Shown in pieces: positions 1 to 8,832 of a DNA stretch of 64,000 bases (position 1 is the first letter of the stretch; each line of letters begins with the position of its first letter). Position numbers and translations under genes: made by a program. The notes beneath the pieces are model-generated. The model was not told the DNA's origin, did not search any database, and was given only the letters and a program-made list of their open reading frames with translations. Origin of the DNA: Paramacrobiotus metropolitanus (taxonomy: Eukaryota > Tardigrada > Eutardigrada > Parachela > Macrobiotidae). The DNA lies in assembly GCF_019649055.1 (NCBI RefSeq), contig NW_026570338.1, forward strand, positions 1 through 64,000. The letters run 5' to 3'.

Positions 1-76
1 GACTTCGGTCTTACTTAACGACCCGGAATGCCGACAAATCTGGAATTACTGAACGCAATCCGGAACAGGATACGGA

Positions 77-1408
77 ATGCTCAGAACCGAGCTAACCTGT
101 ATCCACAGCTTGCCCAGAACTTTGACGCATGAACGTCGGTCAGAAGCTGTACAAATGCCCACATTGGCAGAGGTACAGGCCGCTATCCGAACGGGAGATC
201 GAATCCTCGACGAAGTGAGGATGACGCAAGGCGGAGACTTGATCGCCGTAACCAACAGAGCAGCATTGGTAAACGACCTTTACCGAAGTTTACGGATCGC
301 CCGCAGACTTGCCGAACAGGACGGCGGCATAACCACAGATGATCAGGCCATTCGACTAAACATGCACTACCGGAGGATTCGACAGATAATCCAGAGCCAA
401 ACAGGAGGAGCCGGACAACAGGTTCCCCAGCCCCGGTATCATGCGATGGCATTTCAGATCGGACAGGATGATCAGACGACAGAAGTCTGGAAAACCATCC
501 TTGACGGCAAAGACGCTCTCCAAGGAATCTACGGACGTATAGCTGACGGAATCCGGGATTCTACCGAACTAGATCCAGTTCGGAAAATTAATGATCTCAT
601 AGCCCACATAGGACTAACTGAAGATCTTACTCGGTATGGTTTGCCCACCACAGAGGTGGACAAACACCGACTCCGAACAGTTATGGATCAGGTGAAGACG
701 GCTATCTCGGCGGAGAAACTTCCGTCCTTACTGACGGATAACGTCCAACCGACGACGTTACTACCGGGAGCCGTTATGACTTCACCGATATCATCGCCTC
801 CGCCGACGACCACACAGGTCGTAACGGCGAAATCTCCATCATCCGACCGGATAATCCTCTACGGCGGATCCGCTATACAGGAGGCGGAAGACATCCTTAA
901 ACGGATTCAGCAACGCGCCGAAAGAGGACTTGAGCCGAACGTGCAGAGGATAACTTCCGAGTTCGCCACTCACATACAACTTGTGAGGAACCTGATACAA
1001 CCAGGCACGGTCGAACCGGGAGTTCATTTCCAATTCGTAATGAACGGCATAAACCAGCTGCGGGAATATAGCCGAAGCCAGCGCCGACCAGAGTCACGGG
1101 GTCAACACCGACCACCGGACTCCGACACGGAAACCTCGGACGCATTACCGTCGACCTCATCGGCGGCGGAGACGCACTCGGCAATGCGGAAAAGCCGCAG
1201 AGAAAAGATGTCCTCCATAATCAGCGATGGATGGGACTTACTGGAAGACCTCCAGCGAACGTTCGTACAAAATACGCCAACGGACGGCGAAACTCTGAGA
1301 GTGGCACGGCAGAAGATGAACGACTTGACAGCCTACTTGAAAAAGGCAGACGACTTACCCTGCAAGAAGAACCGACCGAAGTCGACGAACGACAACTTAG
1401 GTCGGTAG
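77..1408 (+). CDS. Unidentified helical/disordered protein, first open frame of GC-rich block
   Basis: This is an open frame of 443 codons. Its ATG at 77 follows an in-frame stop at about 50; an ATG at 154 (MPTLAEVQ) is an alternative start. No family was recognised. The product is mostly predicted helix with Pro/Ser-rich linkers. Segments such as the one near residues 150-190 and the one ending MNDLTAYLKKADD look like one recurring amphipathic helical-hairpin module, which appears again in the next two frames. The frame ends at TAG 1406-1408. The overlapping frame 1 (to 1506) carries a better helical continuation, DERQLRSVVERITEIL, so the coding frame probably shifts near the A5 run at 1340-1344 or the CCC at 1358. 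It is the first of a same-strand chain with very similar word usage. Coding status is likely; function is unknown. Confidence 0.55.
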   Translation: MLRTELTCIHSLPRTLTHERRSEAVQMPTLAEVQAAIRTGDRILDEVRMTQGGDLIAVTNRAALVNDLYRSLRIARRLAEQDGGITTDDQAIRLNMHYRRIRQIIQSQTGGAGQQVPQPRYHAMAFQIGQDDQTTEVWKTILDGKDALQGIYGRIADGIRDSTELDPVRKINDLIAHIGLTEDLTRYGLPTTEVDKHRLRTVMDQVKTAISAEKLPSLLTDNVQPTTLLPGAVMTSPISSPPPTTTQVVTAKSPSSDRIILYGGSAIQEAEDILKRIQQRAERGLEPNVQRITSEFATHIQLVRNLIQPGTVEPGVHFQFVMNGINQLREYSRSQRRPESRGQHRPPDSDTETSDALPSTSSAAETHSAMRKSRREKMSSIISDGWDLLEDLQRTFVQNTPTDGETLRVARQKMNDLTAYLKKADDLPCKKNRPKSTNDNLGR

Positions 1409-1559
1409 TTGAGCGGATCACAGAGATCCTCAACGCGGAACCCGAGTACACTCGGATCGCCACGCCGTCGCCACTCGCCGAGCAGCACCGACTACGACAG
1501 CGGTGATGACTCTAGTCGGCACGACACCAATGGAAAACTTGCCGGTAACTTGGACATAA

Positions 1560-3512
1560 TTACAAGCCGGACAGGATTTAGCCGACATCTTTCACCACCG
1601 ACTTAGTGGAACCCTAACGGAACAAGAGGAAACCGACCTCACCCGGATCGACCGAGCACTACGACTCGAGTTGGATTGGGCCGATACTCTAGGCTCATGG
1701 GGAATTCCACCGCCGGGTCCGAACCGGGACCGGCTAATTGAAGCACTTCAGTCGGTGATTGACCATGTCAAACAGTACTTGGCAAACCCGAACAAAGCGG
1801 GAGCGCCAGTACCAGCTCGTGAGAAAATACCCTCTCCAGTCCCATCACCTGGACTTGACGTCGAACTTCCATTCGCCGAGGCAGCCGAACCAAAGGCAGT
1901 CGACATCGGTGAAGTTGAGAACCAGTACCGAGAAGCGGTCGACGTCATGGAGAAGCTCGGAAGACAACTCCGAGAACTCGACCCGAATAACGCCATGGAG
2001 AAGCAAATGCGCGACGCCTTGGACCAGCAGTATAGCATCTGCTCAAGGCGGGTCGAAGATTTATGGAAAATTTTGGAGGCTAACCCACAAAGGGTCCAGC
2101 CGACCTCTAGTCAGCCGCAGCCGACTGCTTCGCAACAACCGCTCGAGCCCACATTGGCAGAAAAGCGCGAAGTCCTCAACGACAAGTTGGCTCGTACACA
2201 AAGGATTGCCGATAGCTTGCAACGCCAAGTCGACAACATGGACGGAACAGATCCGACCATCCGTAACATCCGGACGGCAATCGAAGACCAAATAAGAGTC
2301 TCTCAGATGCACATTCAGGACGTGCAAACCGAACTCGAAATCTTACGGCGAAAGGAACTCGAGGAACAACGGAAAGCGGAACAACACGCACCCGGTTCGC
2401 AACAGCCGAACACCTCGAGTCAGCCGACTTCGACAACAGCTCGGATTCAACCTCAGCCGACCTCAACAGCAGGCTTGGCCCAACCGAAACCGATGGAAAT
2501 GGCCGATCGGCCCATGTCTCCGGCCACGGAAGCCCGAATCATGGAAGCCATACCGGACACGGACGAACTGCCGAGTACGGTCGCGCCACATATAGTCAAA
2601 CTATTGGCTAGAGTAGCGGAACTCATCACAGAGATGAGGGCCCGCAGAAACTTCTGCGTCGACAACAGCCAAGAAGCGAACGACTTGGATCGAGACATCT
2701 TGGCGTGGGGAAACAATGCCCGGTTCATACGACGACTTTGTCATCCGGACGCCCCACAAACGATGAGGACTCGACAACACTTAATCCGAACGACCTCATG
2801 GTTGGAAACAAGGGTAAACGAGTACGAGGAAGAGAAGGAACGGGACAAAGAACAGGAATCGACCAACCTGGCAACAAACGCCATGACTGAAGGTCGACCG
2901 TCTCGGACCACAAAGATCCAGTCGGCTCGGAAACCGAGTTTCGATTCTGTCCGACTTCCACCTCCAGCCCCACCAGCCAAACCCGACCTTGAATGGGTAA
3001 AAGCAGTTAACACACAGTTACTGCGAGCGGACGCTGTCATCGTCGAACTTCGAAAGATGATGGACGAGACCGACCAACGGAGTCCGCAATACTGTCAGAT
3101 CGATATCAATCTCGGACACTTGGAGAACAACGCCAAGGAAGCCCGATTTATCCTCCGACCAACAACAGTGTGGTCGGTAAAGAATCAGGAACGGCTGCAA
3201 ACCCTGACGGCCATGATTCAGTCCTTCGTAGACGACTTCTACAAGCGGAAGGAAGCGGAAGCGCAACGTAAGCCGAAGAGGCCGCCCTCCGCTAAAAAGC
3301 CAAAGGTACAACCTGTCAAACCGACACAGGTAGTCCCACCGGCGAGTCACCAAGACGAGCCGATGGACGAAGTACCGGTACCTGGACTTGAAGGCGAGGA
3401 TGAACCGATGGATACTTCGGAGGAAGTCGGAACAACAGAAGTAGCCCGACCTAAACCTTTTGGAACGACCTACAACTTTACCTGGGCTCTCACAAAGAGA
3501 ACCGCAGAGTGA
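1560..3512 (+). CDS. Unidentified repeated helical-module protein, second open frame
   Basis: Frame 3 is open from just after a TAA at 1557-1559 to TGA/TAG at 3512. The first ATG-like start is unclear, which suggests the frame continues an upstream one. No known family was recognised. At least four copies of a roughly 45-residue helical-hairpin module can be seen, for example around MEKLGRQLRELDPNN, KLARTQRIADSLQRQ, VAELITEMRARRN and LRADAVIVELRKMMDE. They are separated by Gln/Pro/Ser/Thr-rich linkers. The C-terminus is Lys/Pro-rich and then acidic. The overlap with the next frame (3460-3512), beside TTTT at 3458-3461, suggests a +1 change of frame rather than two genes. The modules and linkers would suit a structural or scaffold protein, but that is inference. 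Confidence 0.55.
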   Translation, partial: LQAGQDLADIFHHRLSGTLTEQEETDLTRIDRALRLELDWADTLGSWGIPPPGPNRDRLIEALQSVIDHVKQYLANPNKAGAPVPAREKIPSPVPSPGLDVELPFAEAAEPKAVDIGEVENQYREAVDVMEKLGRQLRELDPNNAMEKQMRDALDQQYSICSRRVEDLWKILEANPQRVQPTSSQPQPTASQQPLEPTLAEKREVLNDKLARTQRIADSLQRQVDNMDGTDPTIRNIRTAIEDQIRVSQMHIQDVQTELEILRRKELEEQRKAEQHAPGSQQPNTSSQPTSTTARIQPQPTSTAGLAQPKPMEMADRPMSPATEARIMEAIPDTDELPSTVAPHIVKLLARVAELITEMRARRNFCVDNSQEANDLDRDILAWGNNARFIRRLCHPDAPQTMRTRQHLIRTTSWLETRVNEYEEEKERDKEQESTNLATNAMTEGRPSRTTKIQSARKPSFDSVRLPPPAPPAKPDLEWVKAVNTQLLRADAVIVELRKMMDETDQRSPQYCQIDINLGHLENNAKEARFILRPTTVWSVKNQERLQTLTAMIQSFVDDFYKRKEAEAQRKPKRPPSAKKPKVQPVKPTQVVPPASHQDEPMDEVPVPGLEGEDEPMDTSEEVGTTEVARPKPFGTTYNFTWALTKRTAE

Positions 3513-4938
3513 ACGAACACCCGACGGTCGACTCGTTCTCCAACCTGGCGGATCAAACTCACCGAAATTCGCTAGGAAGCCGAAACTGACGGACAACATT
3601 GAAGAGCACGGTCCACGCAGGCGTCTCTTCCCGTCAAAGTCGCCATCACCAGTCAGGACCAAGGAACGACTCTTGGAAATCCTGAAGGCGACTCCGTCTT
3701 CTCTACCACCGGCTGAAGAGAAGCCGAGCCCGTCACGGAAAGTGATGGGAGCGAAGGCCTTATTCACTCCCGGCATCCACAAGAAGTTGGTCAGCCAAGC
3801 CAAAACATTGGATCTTCAACGGATACTTTACGAAGCACAACTTCAAGGAGGTATCCGAGATCGGACCATGACGGACGAGCAACAGACTCAGACGGCCCAG
3901 AAGATTCATGCTACGATCCAGGATAGGGACAAAGTCCTGCGACGGTTGGTGACTCTAAGATGCGGAAAGCAGGAGTTACGACAACTCCCGCTGGACTCTA
4001 ACATGATCCAGACGATCCAACGTCTCCGTAATCCGAGCATCAACCCGGGCGCCTACACACTGGAGATTCAACCTCGGCCCGGAGAAGAGGTAACCGAGAA
4101 GATTCCGATAACAATGTCGGATAGTAGTGAAGATGAGGAGAACGCGGACGACGTTGACTCCGATGACTCCATTCAACGGAAGGCAGAGGCACCACCGAAG
4201 GGATCCACGCCGAAACGAGGCAGATCGCCGGTAAAACAAATTTCGCCGACCCGATCAGCATCCCAGCCGACTAAGCTGCCGAGTCAACCGATAGTGGAGA
4301 AACCACTTAGGTTTACACCACGGAATACTCCGACGAAACCGAAGAAAACCGAAGACGCGATGGACACAACATCCCCTTCGGAAGCGCGAGTCGAAACGAC
4401 GGTCGAAACGTCACCACAAAGGGACGAACCGACCTCGATACACTCCGGCCCACGTCTAACAATTGACGAGTCTCGAACGAACGAGTCGGCAAAGGAATCG
4501 GTAAACATACCGACCAAACGGAGTACGGCTAAGGAAAAACCACCGCAGGACTCATCGCGCGAATTCCATGATGACCCAGCCTTACAACATGTGAAGGACC
4601 TGACAAGGTCGGAACAGGATGCCTGCATCGACATGGCATATCCGGAGGATAGGGAACTCTGGCACTCGTTGAGAATCCGACGTGCCAGCATACTCGGAAA
4701 CACCACGGAAGCTCGGCGCGACCACGACCGGCTTACCGAGAAGATGGCCGACGTTATGAAACGTATGGGAGAACATTACCGAGCGGAAAAGAGTCGACCT
4801 AAAGCCCTACAAGCGGCTACGCCGACTCGACATAAAGTCACCGCCCCGGAACCCAAGTCGACCAAGAAGACGGCACAGCAACCCGTCAAGATGAAAGTCC
4901 CCTCCAACCAGACAACCTTCCGTCCAGATCAACGATGA
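3460..4938 (+). CDS. Unidentified charged disordered protein, third open frame
   Basis: Frame 1 is open for about 490 codons and overlaps the end of the preceding frame by 50 bases. There is no convincing ATG at its beginning. It contains basic Pro/Ser/Thr-rich linkers, an acidic DSSEDEENADD stretch near residue 225, and a helical module near residues 375-450 (around LTRSEQDACIDMAYP). It ends at TGA 4936-4938, but frame 2 continues with a lysine-rich sequence of the same style. CCCC at 4899-4902 lies exactly where the frame would have to change. No domain was recognised. I read it as an internal piece of one long ancestral reading frame. Confidence 0.5.
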   Translation: MERPTTLPGLSQREPQSERTPDGRLVLQPGGSNSPKFARKPKLTDNIEEHGPRRRLFPSKSPSPVRTKERLLEILKATPSSLPPAEEKPSPSRKVMGAKALFTPGIHKKLVSQAKTLDLQRILYEAQLQGGIRDRTMTDEQQTQTAQKIHATIQDRDKVLRRLVTLRCGKQELRQLPLDSNMIQTIQRLRNPSINPGAYTLEIQPRPGEEVTEKIPITMSDSSEDEENADDVDSDDSIQRKAEAPPKGSTPKRGRSPVKQISPTRSASQPTKLPSQPIVEKPLRFTPRNTPTKPKKTEDAMDTTSPSEARVETTVETSPQRDEPTSIHSGPRLTIDESRTNESAKESVNIPTKRSTAKEKPPQDSSREFHDDPALQHVKDLTRSEQDACIDMAYPEDRELWHSLRIRRASILGNTTEARRDHDRLTEKMADVMKRMGEHYRAEKSRPKALQAATPTRHKVTAPEPKSTKKTAQQPVKMKVPSNQTTFRPDQR

Positions 4939-5206
4939 TCTGGACACACGGGTCATCAACTCGGCCAATTCCGCGAAATCCCACAAGGATAAACGGAAGG
5001 CCAAGAAGGAAGCAGCGAAACAATCCGCTAAGCCGCAACCGACGGAAACCCAGAAGAAACCAGTAAAGCCGGAGGCCAAAGAGACGACCAAACCGAAGTC
5101 GGACTCTACGGTGAAGACGCCGAAGCCTAACCCGGCCAAGCGGCATAAGTCATCCGATGATCTGGATATTTCGATGCCGGCCCACAAAGGACCGAGCAGA
5201 AGGAAA
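4922..5206 (+). CDS. Lysine-rich bridging segment in a third frame
   Basis: Between the stop of the previous frame and the start of the next long frame, only frame 2 is open without interruption. It encodes a very Lys/Pro/Thr-rich basic tail (for example KDKRKAKKEAAKQSAKPQP) that resembles its neighbours in composition and word usage. It has no start codon of its own in a sensible place. It joins the previous frame near CCCC 4899-4902 and the next frame near AAAA 5204-5207. The best explanation is that it is part of one long coding sequence broken by single-base length changes. An independent small gene is unlikely. Confidence 0.4.
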
Positions 5207-5235
5207 AGGCTCAACAACCGCACGACAAGGATGCG

Positions 5236-7662
5236 GTGGAGCGTAAATTTAGAGAAGTCATGGAGCGAACCGGCACAAAGCCGGCTAAGACTTCAGGAGG
5301 TCGGCTACGGAACCCACCAAAACCGCCGACTCCGACCGAACAACCCCAGCCCTCCACATCCAAGCAACAGTCTGATGTGGAATCCGACCAGATCTCGGAC
5401 ATTGAAGAAAAGGACTCAATCTCCGACCATGGAGAAGGTGATCCCTATGAAGGATTCAAAGGCGACCTGAAAGAAATGTTCGACCATGGAGCGGACACTG
5501 ACGAATCACAGTGGCCAGCCCCAGACGATGTACGCGAACGCCTTCCGGACGAACAGCCGGATGACCCGGTCGATACATTAATCCGTACCGTCCGAGTACA
5601 CGTCGAAGTCGTCAGGAGCATCGAAAACGCCAGGAAAAACGGCGTGGACATTTACCAGTCCTTGGTCCGAGACCTGTCCAATAACATCCAAGTCGGAGGC
5701 GAAACCGGAAAATGGTTGACGCATCAACTCATGATGCAGATCGTCGCCTGGACTTTGGATTTCGGATTAGCAGTAGCCGTTCACCGACAATGGGGACGGA
5801 TGGCCGAACTGCTTCCACCGGACCTCATCAAAGCACTTAAAAGTGCAGCCGCAAGAAATGCGGACGACACACCGACTAGAATTGCACGGTGCATCGGATA
5901 CAGTAGGAATCCCCGCGGATCAACGTTGGTCCAAATCGCCCGTGTATATAACGTGATGTACATGGACAAGAAGGGGAACATCGACGAAATCATCACGAAT
6001 AGGATAAGCGACCGGATTACGTCCTTGGTCGAACAACACACTCTTCAGACGACTAACGCGGAACGCGACGTACCTGTACGGTACACCGTGCCTAACTTCA
6101 TACCGGAACAACATCGGCGTGAGTTTAACCTCCGGATGTCTTATGTCAACACGGACAAGCCTCCGGCCGGCACGGAACCTATCGAAGAATATAGTGACTC
6201 CAACGAACAACCGTCGGAGGATGCAGCCGCCTTGCTGCATATAGCTCGTACGGCTGGACAGTCGTCACAAAGACGAGTCCAAGTCTTACCCCGACCTCGA
6301 GCACCCCATGAACCGACAACATATGTCGGCACGGCAGCAGCTCCAGGGGGACGAGCAAGTACGGCAAAACCGACTCGAAGCGCGAAAGGACGGTTCATTC
6401 CGAGGGACGTACAATCACTCCCGCCGTCCTCGCCCATGGAAATTTCCCCGGAACCGGAAGACTTGACCCAACAGAAAGGAAAGTCAAAGTCGACCAAGAC
6501 GAAGTCGACTAAGCCGGCCAAGAAAAAGGAGCCGAAGTCATCGGAACCGACCTCGTCATCCGAGGAAGAAACCGAGGATGATGACGACGACGACGATTTC
6601 CAAACACCTGGGAACGGATCGCCGAAAGACGATGACGATGACGACGACGAAAATGGTAAACCACCACCACCGTCGAACCCGGCACCCCAACAGCAGGGCG
6701 AACCGGAGATACCGGATAGACAACCGGAGGAGAAGGACGGCAGCGACAAAGCTGAAGAATCCAAAGGAAATGAAGACGATGGTGGAGTGTATATCCCTCG
6801 TCAGTACGGTAAACGGATACCGATAACCCCTGATACTGACGAGCGGCCACTTCTCTCCGAATGGAACGAAGACACCATGGAAGTGTTGCCGGACGACATC
6901 CCTCCGTTGACCAACGTTAGGGTCAAGTATACGGGAATTAAATCGGCTTCAAAACCGAAGCCGAGTGTATCGGAATACGATGCGGGATGGATGTACACAT
7001 TCGCCGCCCTGAAGGCCTTGGCTACCCGTGGACCGAAATTTGCCACACCAAGAATCGCCTTCAAACTCCTCCAACATTGGAAGGTAGACGAGACGGGCGA
7101 CTGGCGACAACTGAGCCAGAATAATGTGCGACATTACTGCGACCTGGGATACCATGCCGGGAAGATAATACGTACGTACACCAGCACAAAGCGGATGTAC
7201 TACGAGTTCCCACCGGCTAAAAAGGATCCGGCCCCTTCAACATATGAAGGATGGACACACGCCATCGAAGCGTGCATGGAAATGTCCTGGCATCCCGATG
7301 GACTTACCCGTGGAGAAATACTCCACCAACTTACAGCACGGTTTGAGTTCGAGTGGACAGCAGTAGAACCGCAGTTGGTCGACCCTAAATACAAGGCCAA
7401 ACCGGACGTAATCGCCGGACGCAAGAAGTATTCCCTGGAAGACGAATTAGAATTCGTCCTATCGAAGGCACTCTACCAACAAAGATTTGCCACGGACACC
7501 GATAAAGCCCAGGGCGGCCAACGGTTCATCGCCTTAAATCCATCAACTCACCGGCACGGACACTTACCGAAGGAACGATCCACCTCGGCACAACCAACCG
7601 AGCTGACCGACTCGCACCAAGCAAGTCGGCCGGAGCCGACAGAAGCACCTACACGGGAGTGA
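5236..7662 (+). CDS. Large protein with acidic tract and two winged-helix-like segments
   Basis: This is an open frame of about 808 codons; frame 1 is open back to 4993, and the GTG at 5236 is not a credible start. Order of parts: Pro/Ser-rich N-terminus; an all-helical part at about residues 105-210; a disordered basic and acidic middle with long Asp runs near 450-480; then two compact segments. The first (about 584-665) has three helices and a basic wing with QNNVRHY and a following KRMYYEF, resembling forkhead-type winged helices (helix 3 of that family reads like QNSIRHN). The second (about 671-768) has the same helix pattern. This suggests nucleic-acid binding, by pattern only. The C-terminus is Thr/Glu/Pro-rich. 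It is the most domain-like protein of the GC-rich block. Confidence 0.6.
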   Translation: MERKFREVMERTGTKPAKTSGGRLRNPPKPPTPTEQPQPSTSKQQSDVESDQISDIEEKDSISDHGEGDPYEGFKGDLKEMFDHGADTDESQWPAPDDVRERLPDEQPDDPVDTLIRTVRVHVEVVRSIENARKNGVDIYQSLVRDLSNNIQVGGETGKWLTHQLMMQIVAWTLDFGLAVAVHRQWGRMAELLPPDLIKALKSAAARNADDTPTRIARCIGYSRNPRGSTLVQIARVYNVMYMDKKGNIDEIITNRISDRITSLVEQHTLQTTNAERDVPVRYTVPNFIPEQHRREFNLRMSYVNTDKPPAGTEPIEEYSDSNEQPSEDAAALLHIARTAGQSSQRRVQVLPRPRAPHEPTTYVGTAAAPGGRASTAKPTRSAKGRFIPRDVQSLPPSSPMEISPEPEDLTQQKGKSKSTKTKSTKPAKKKEPKSSEPTSSSEEETEDDDDDDDFQTPGNGSPKDDDDDDDENGKPPPPSNPAPQQQGEPEIPDRQPEEKDGSDKAEESKGNEDDGGVYIPRQYGKRIPITPDTDERPLLSEWNEDTMEVLPDDIPPLTNVRVKYTGIKSASKPKPSVSEYDAGWMYTFAALKALATRGPKFATPRIAFKLLQHWKVDETGDWRQLSQNNVRHYCDLGYHAGKIIRTYTSTKRMYYEFPPAKKDPAPSTYEGWTHAIEACMEMSWHPDGLTRGEILHQLTARFEFEWTAVEPQLVDPKYKAKPDVIAGRKKYSLEDELEFVLSKALYQQRFATDTDKAQGGQRFIALNPSTHRHGHLPKERSTSAQPTELTDSHQASRPEPTEAPTRE

Positions 7663-7878
7663 GGGAACGCAGAACGCGTTGGAGGAGAGGCATAACCGAC
7701 CTCCCTCCAGTGACACCACATAGGCGTCACCGACCAACAGAAGTCGATTTACCTCATTAGACGACCACAAAGGCGTCTTGGACCAGTTCGAGGACCGACT
7801 TGGCCCGACCGTAGTAACTATAGGGTGTAAATTATAGGATGCAACCGAGAAACGGTTTGCTTACTTTTGTTTTGACAG
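7663..7878 (+). other. Spacer with hairpins and a 3' splice-like signal
   Basis: No open frame. It holds several short hairpins with loops of the CCACA-type, for example GTGAC..GTCAC at 7710-7730 and AGACG..CGTCT at 7760-7780. It ends with a pyrimidine-rich tract followed by GACAG at 7874-7878, which looks like a splice acceptor directly before the next open frame. GTGAGG at 7659 would serve as a donor, but its phase does not match the downstream frame, so an intron here is unproven. Confidence 0.35.
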
Positions 7879-8832
7879 AACCGAACGGAAGCTTACACGG
7901 TGGACTGCCAACAGTGCAGGGATAACGCGACGAGGGACAACAACAGATTGCCTTGCGCGCAATGTATCGTATCCTTCACGAACGAACGAGTTACCGGCAC
8001 AGGACCACAACACCGAGCTCAGGCGGCGGCACTTTACATTAATGTTGTCGCTGGTAACTTGAGCGCATATCGGTACCTGGCCGGCAGAGAATACCTTGTC
8101 GACCAACTAGAGTCGCATGAACAGGATAACCTGGCTACACTCCAGCGGCAACGAACCCGCGACCCGAGATGGGAAGGAACCCGACCACCAGTCTTAACGG
8201 ACAGACTGTGGGAGTATCGCCAGCTGCAAGACGCTAACCGTCAATTGGAGGACCAAAGGAAGATCAGAGAGGTCGACAAACGAATTGCCTCGATGAAGGT
8301 CCATCCACCACCGACCGACTATGAACCAGAAATAAAAATTCGGTTACCGGCACCCACACAGGGTCGCTCGGATAGCGAACAGCTGATCCACGACGTGCGC
8401 GACGTCTTCGTCGGAGACCCACACCGACCATTGACGAGTGCATCGGTAACAATGATAATGAACATGCCGGACGGAACCCAACAACCGGTTACCTTTACAC
8501 CGGCATCTCAGGAACAGTTGATGGCAATCCCACATAGGGCAACGCCAGTAGTCACACAGGCTCGTCCAACTGTTTCCCAGCAGATTCCCCAACACGGAAC
8601 CCATGGAACTCGGACTCAACCGGCAACTCAACAGCAGCAGCGCCGACCGAGCAAAAACTTAGCGGGACACGACCTCCGACACAGGATTGGTCCTGTTGAT
8701 CTTCGGGACAGAATCGAAGAACAACGTGCAGTCATTCGACAAGTCGGAAAAGAGCCGACCAGACCTCCACCGGGAAAACGGACTGGATCTGGAGAAACGG
8801 GAATCGGACTTACGGTAGACTTAACAAATTAG
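7879..8832 (+). CDS. Protein with N-terminal CxxC pair, frame closed by TAG
   Basis: Frame 1 is open from a splice-like acceptor (…GACAG|AAC) to TAG 8830-8832; no ATG lies near the start. The N-terminus has two CxxC pairs (DCQQC and PCAQC, spacing C-x2-C-x13-C-x2-C), so a small zinc-binding knuckle is plausible. A helical part with heptad-like charged residues (about residues 60-140) and a Gln/Pro/Thr-rich disordered tail follow. The same frame remains open beyond the TAG for another 412 codons, so this and the next entry are probably one protein interrupted by a nonsense change or by stop readthrough. No known family was recognised. Confidence 0.5.
   Translation, partial: NRTEAYTVDCQQCRDNATRDNNRLPCAQCIVSFTNERVTGTGPQHRAQAAALYINVVAGNLSAYRYLAGREYLVDQLESHEQDNLATLQRQRTRDPRWEGTRPPVLTDRLWEYRQLQDANRQLEDQRKIREVDKRIASMKVHPPPTDYEPEIKIRLPAPTQGRSDSEQLIHDVRDVFVGDPHRPLTSASVTMIMNMPDGTQQPVTFTPASQEQLMAIPHRATPVVTQARPTVSQQIPQHGTHGTRTQPATQQQQRRPSKNLAGHDLRHRIGPVDLRDRIEEQRAVIRQVGKEPTRPPPGKRTGSGETGIGLTVDLTN

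Noticed and set aside
1231-1506. 91-codon frame as an independent gene
   Set aside because: It overlaps the first frame, shares its helical style and probably continues it after a frame change; it has no start of its own.
3018-3803. 261-codon minus-strand frame across the GC-rich block
   Set aside because: It is a shadow of the plus-strand coding frames caused by the CCGAC/GTCGG composition; it has no domain and no start context.
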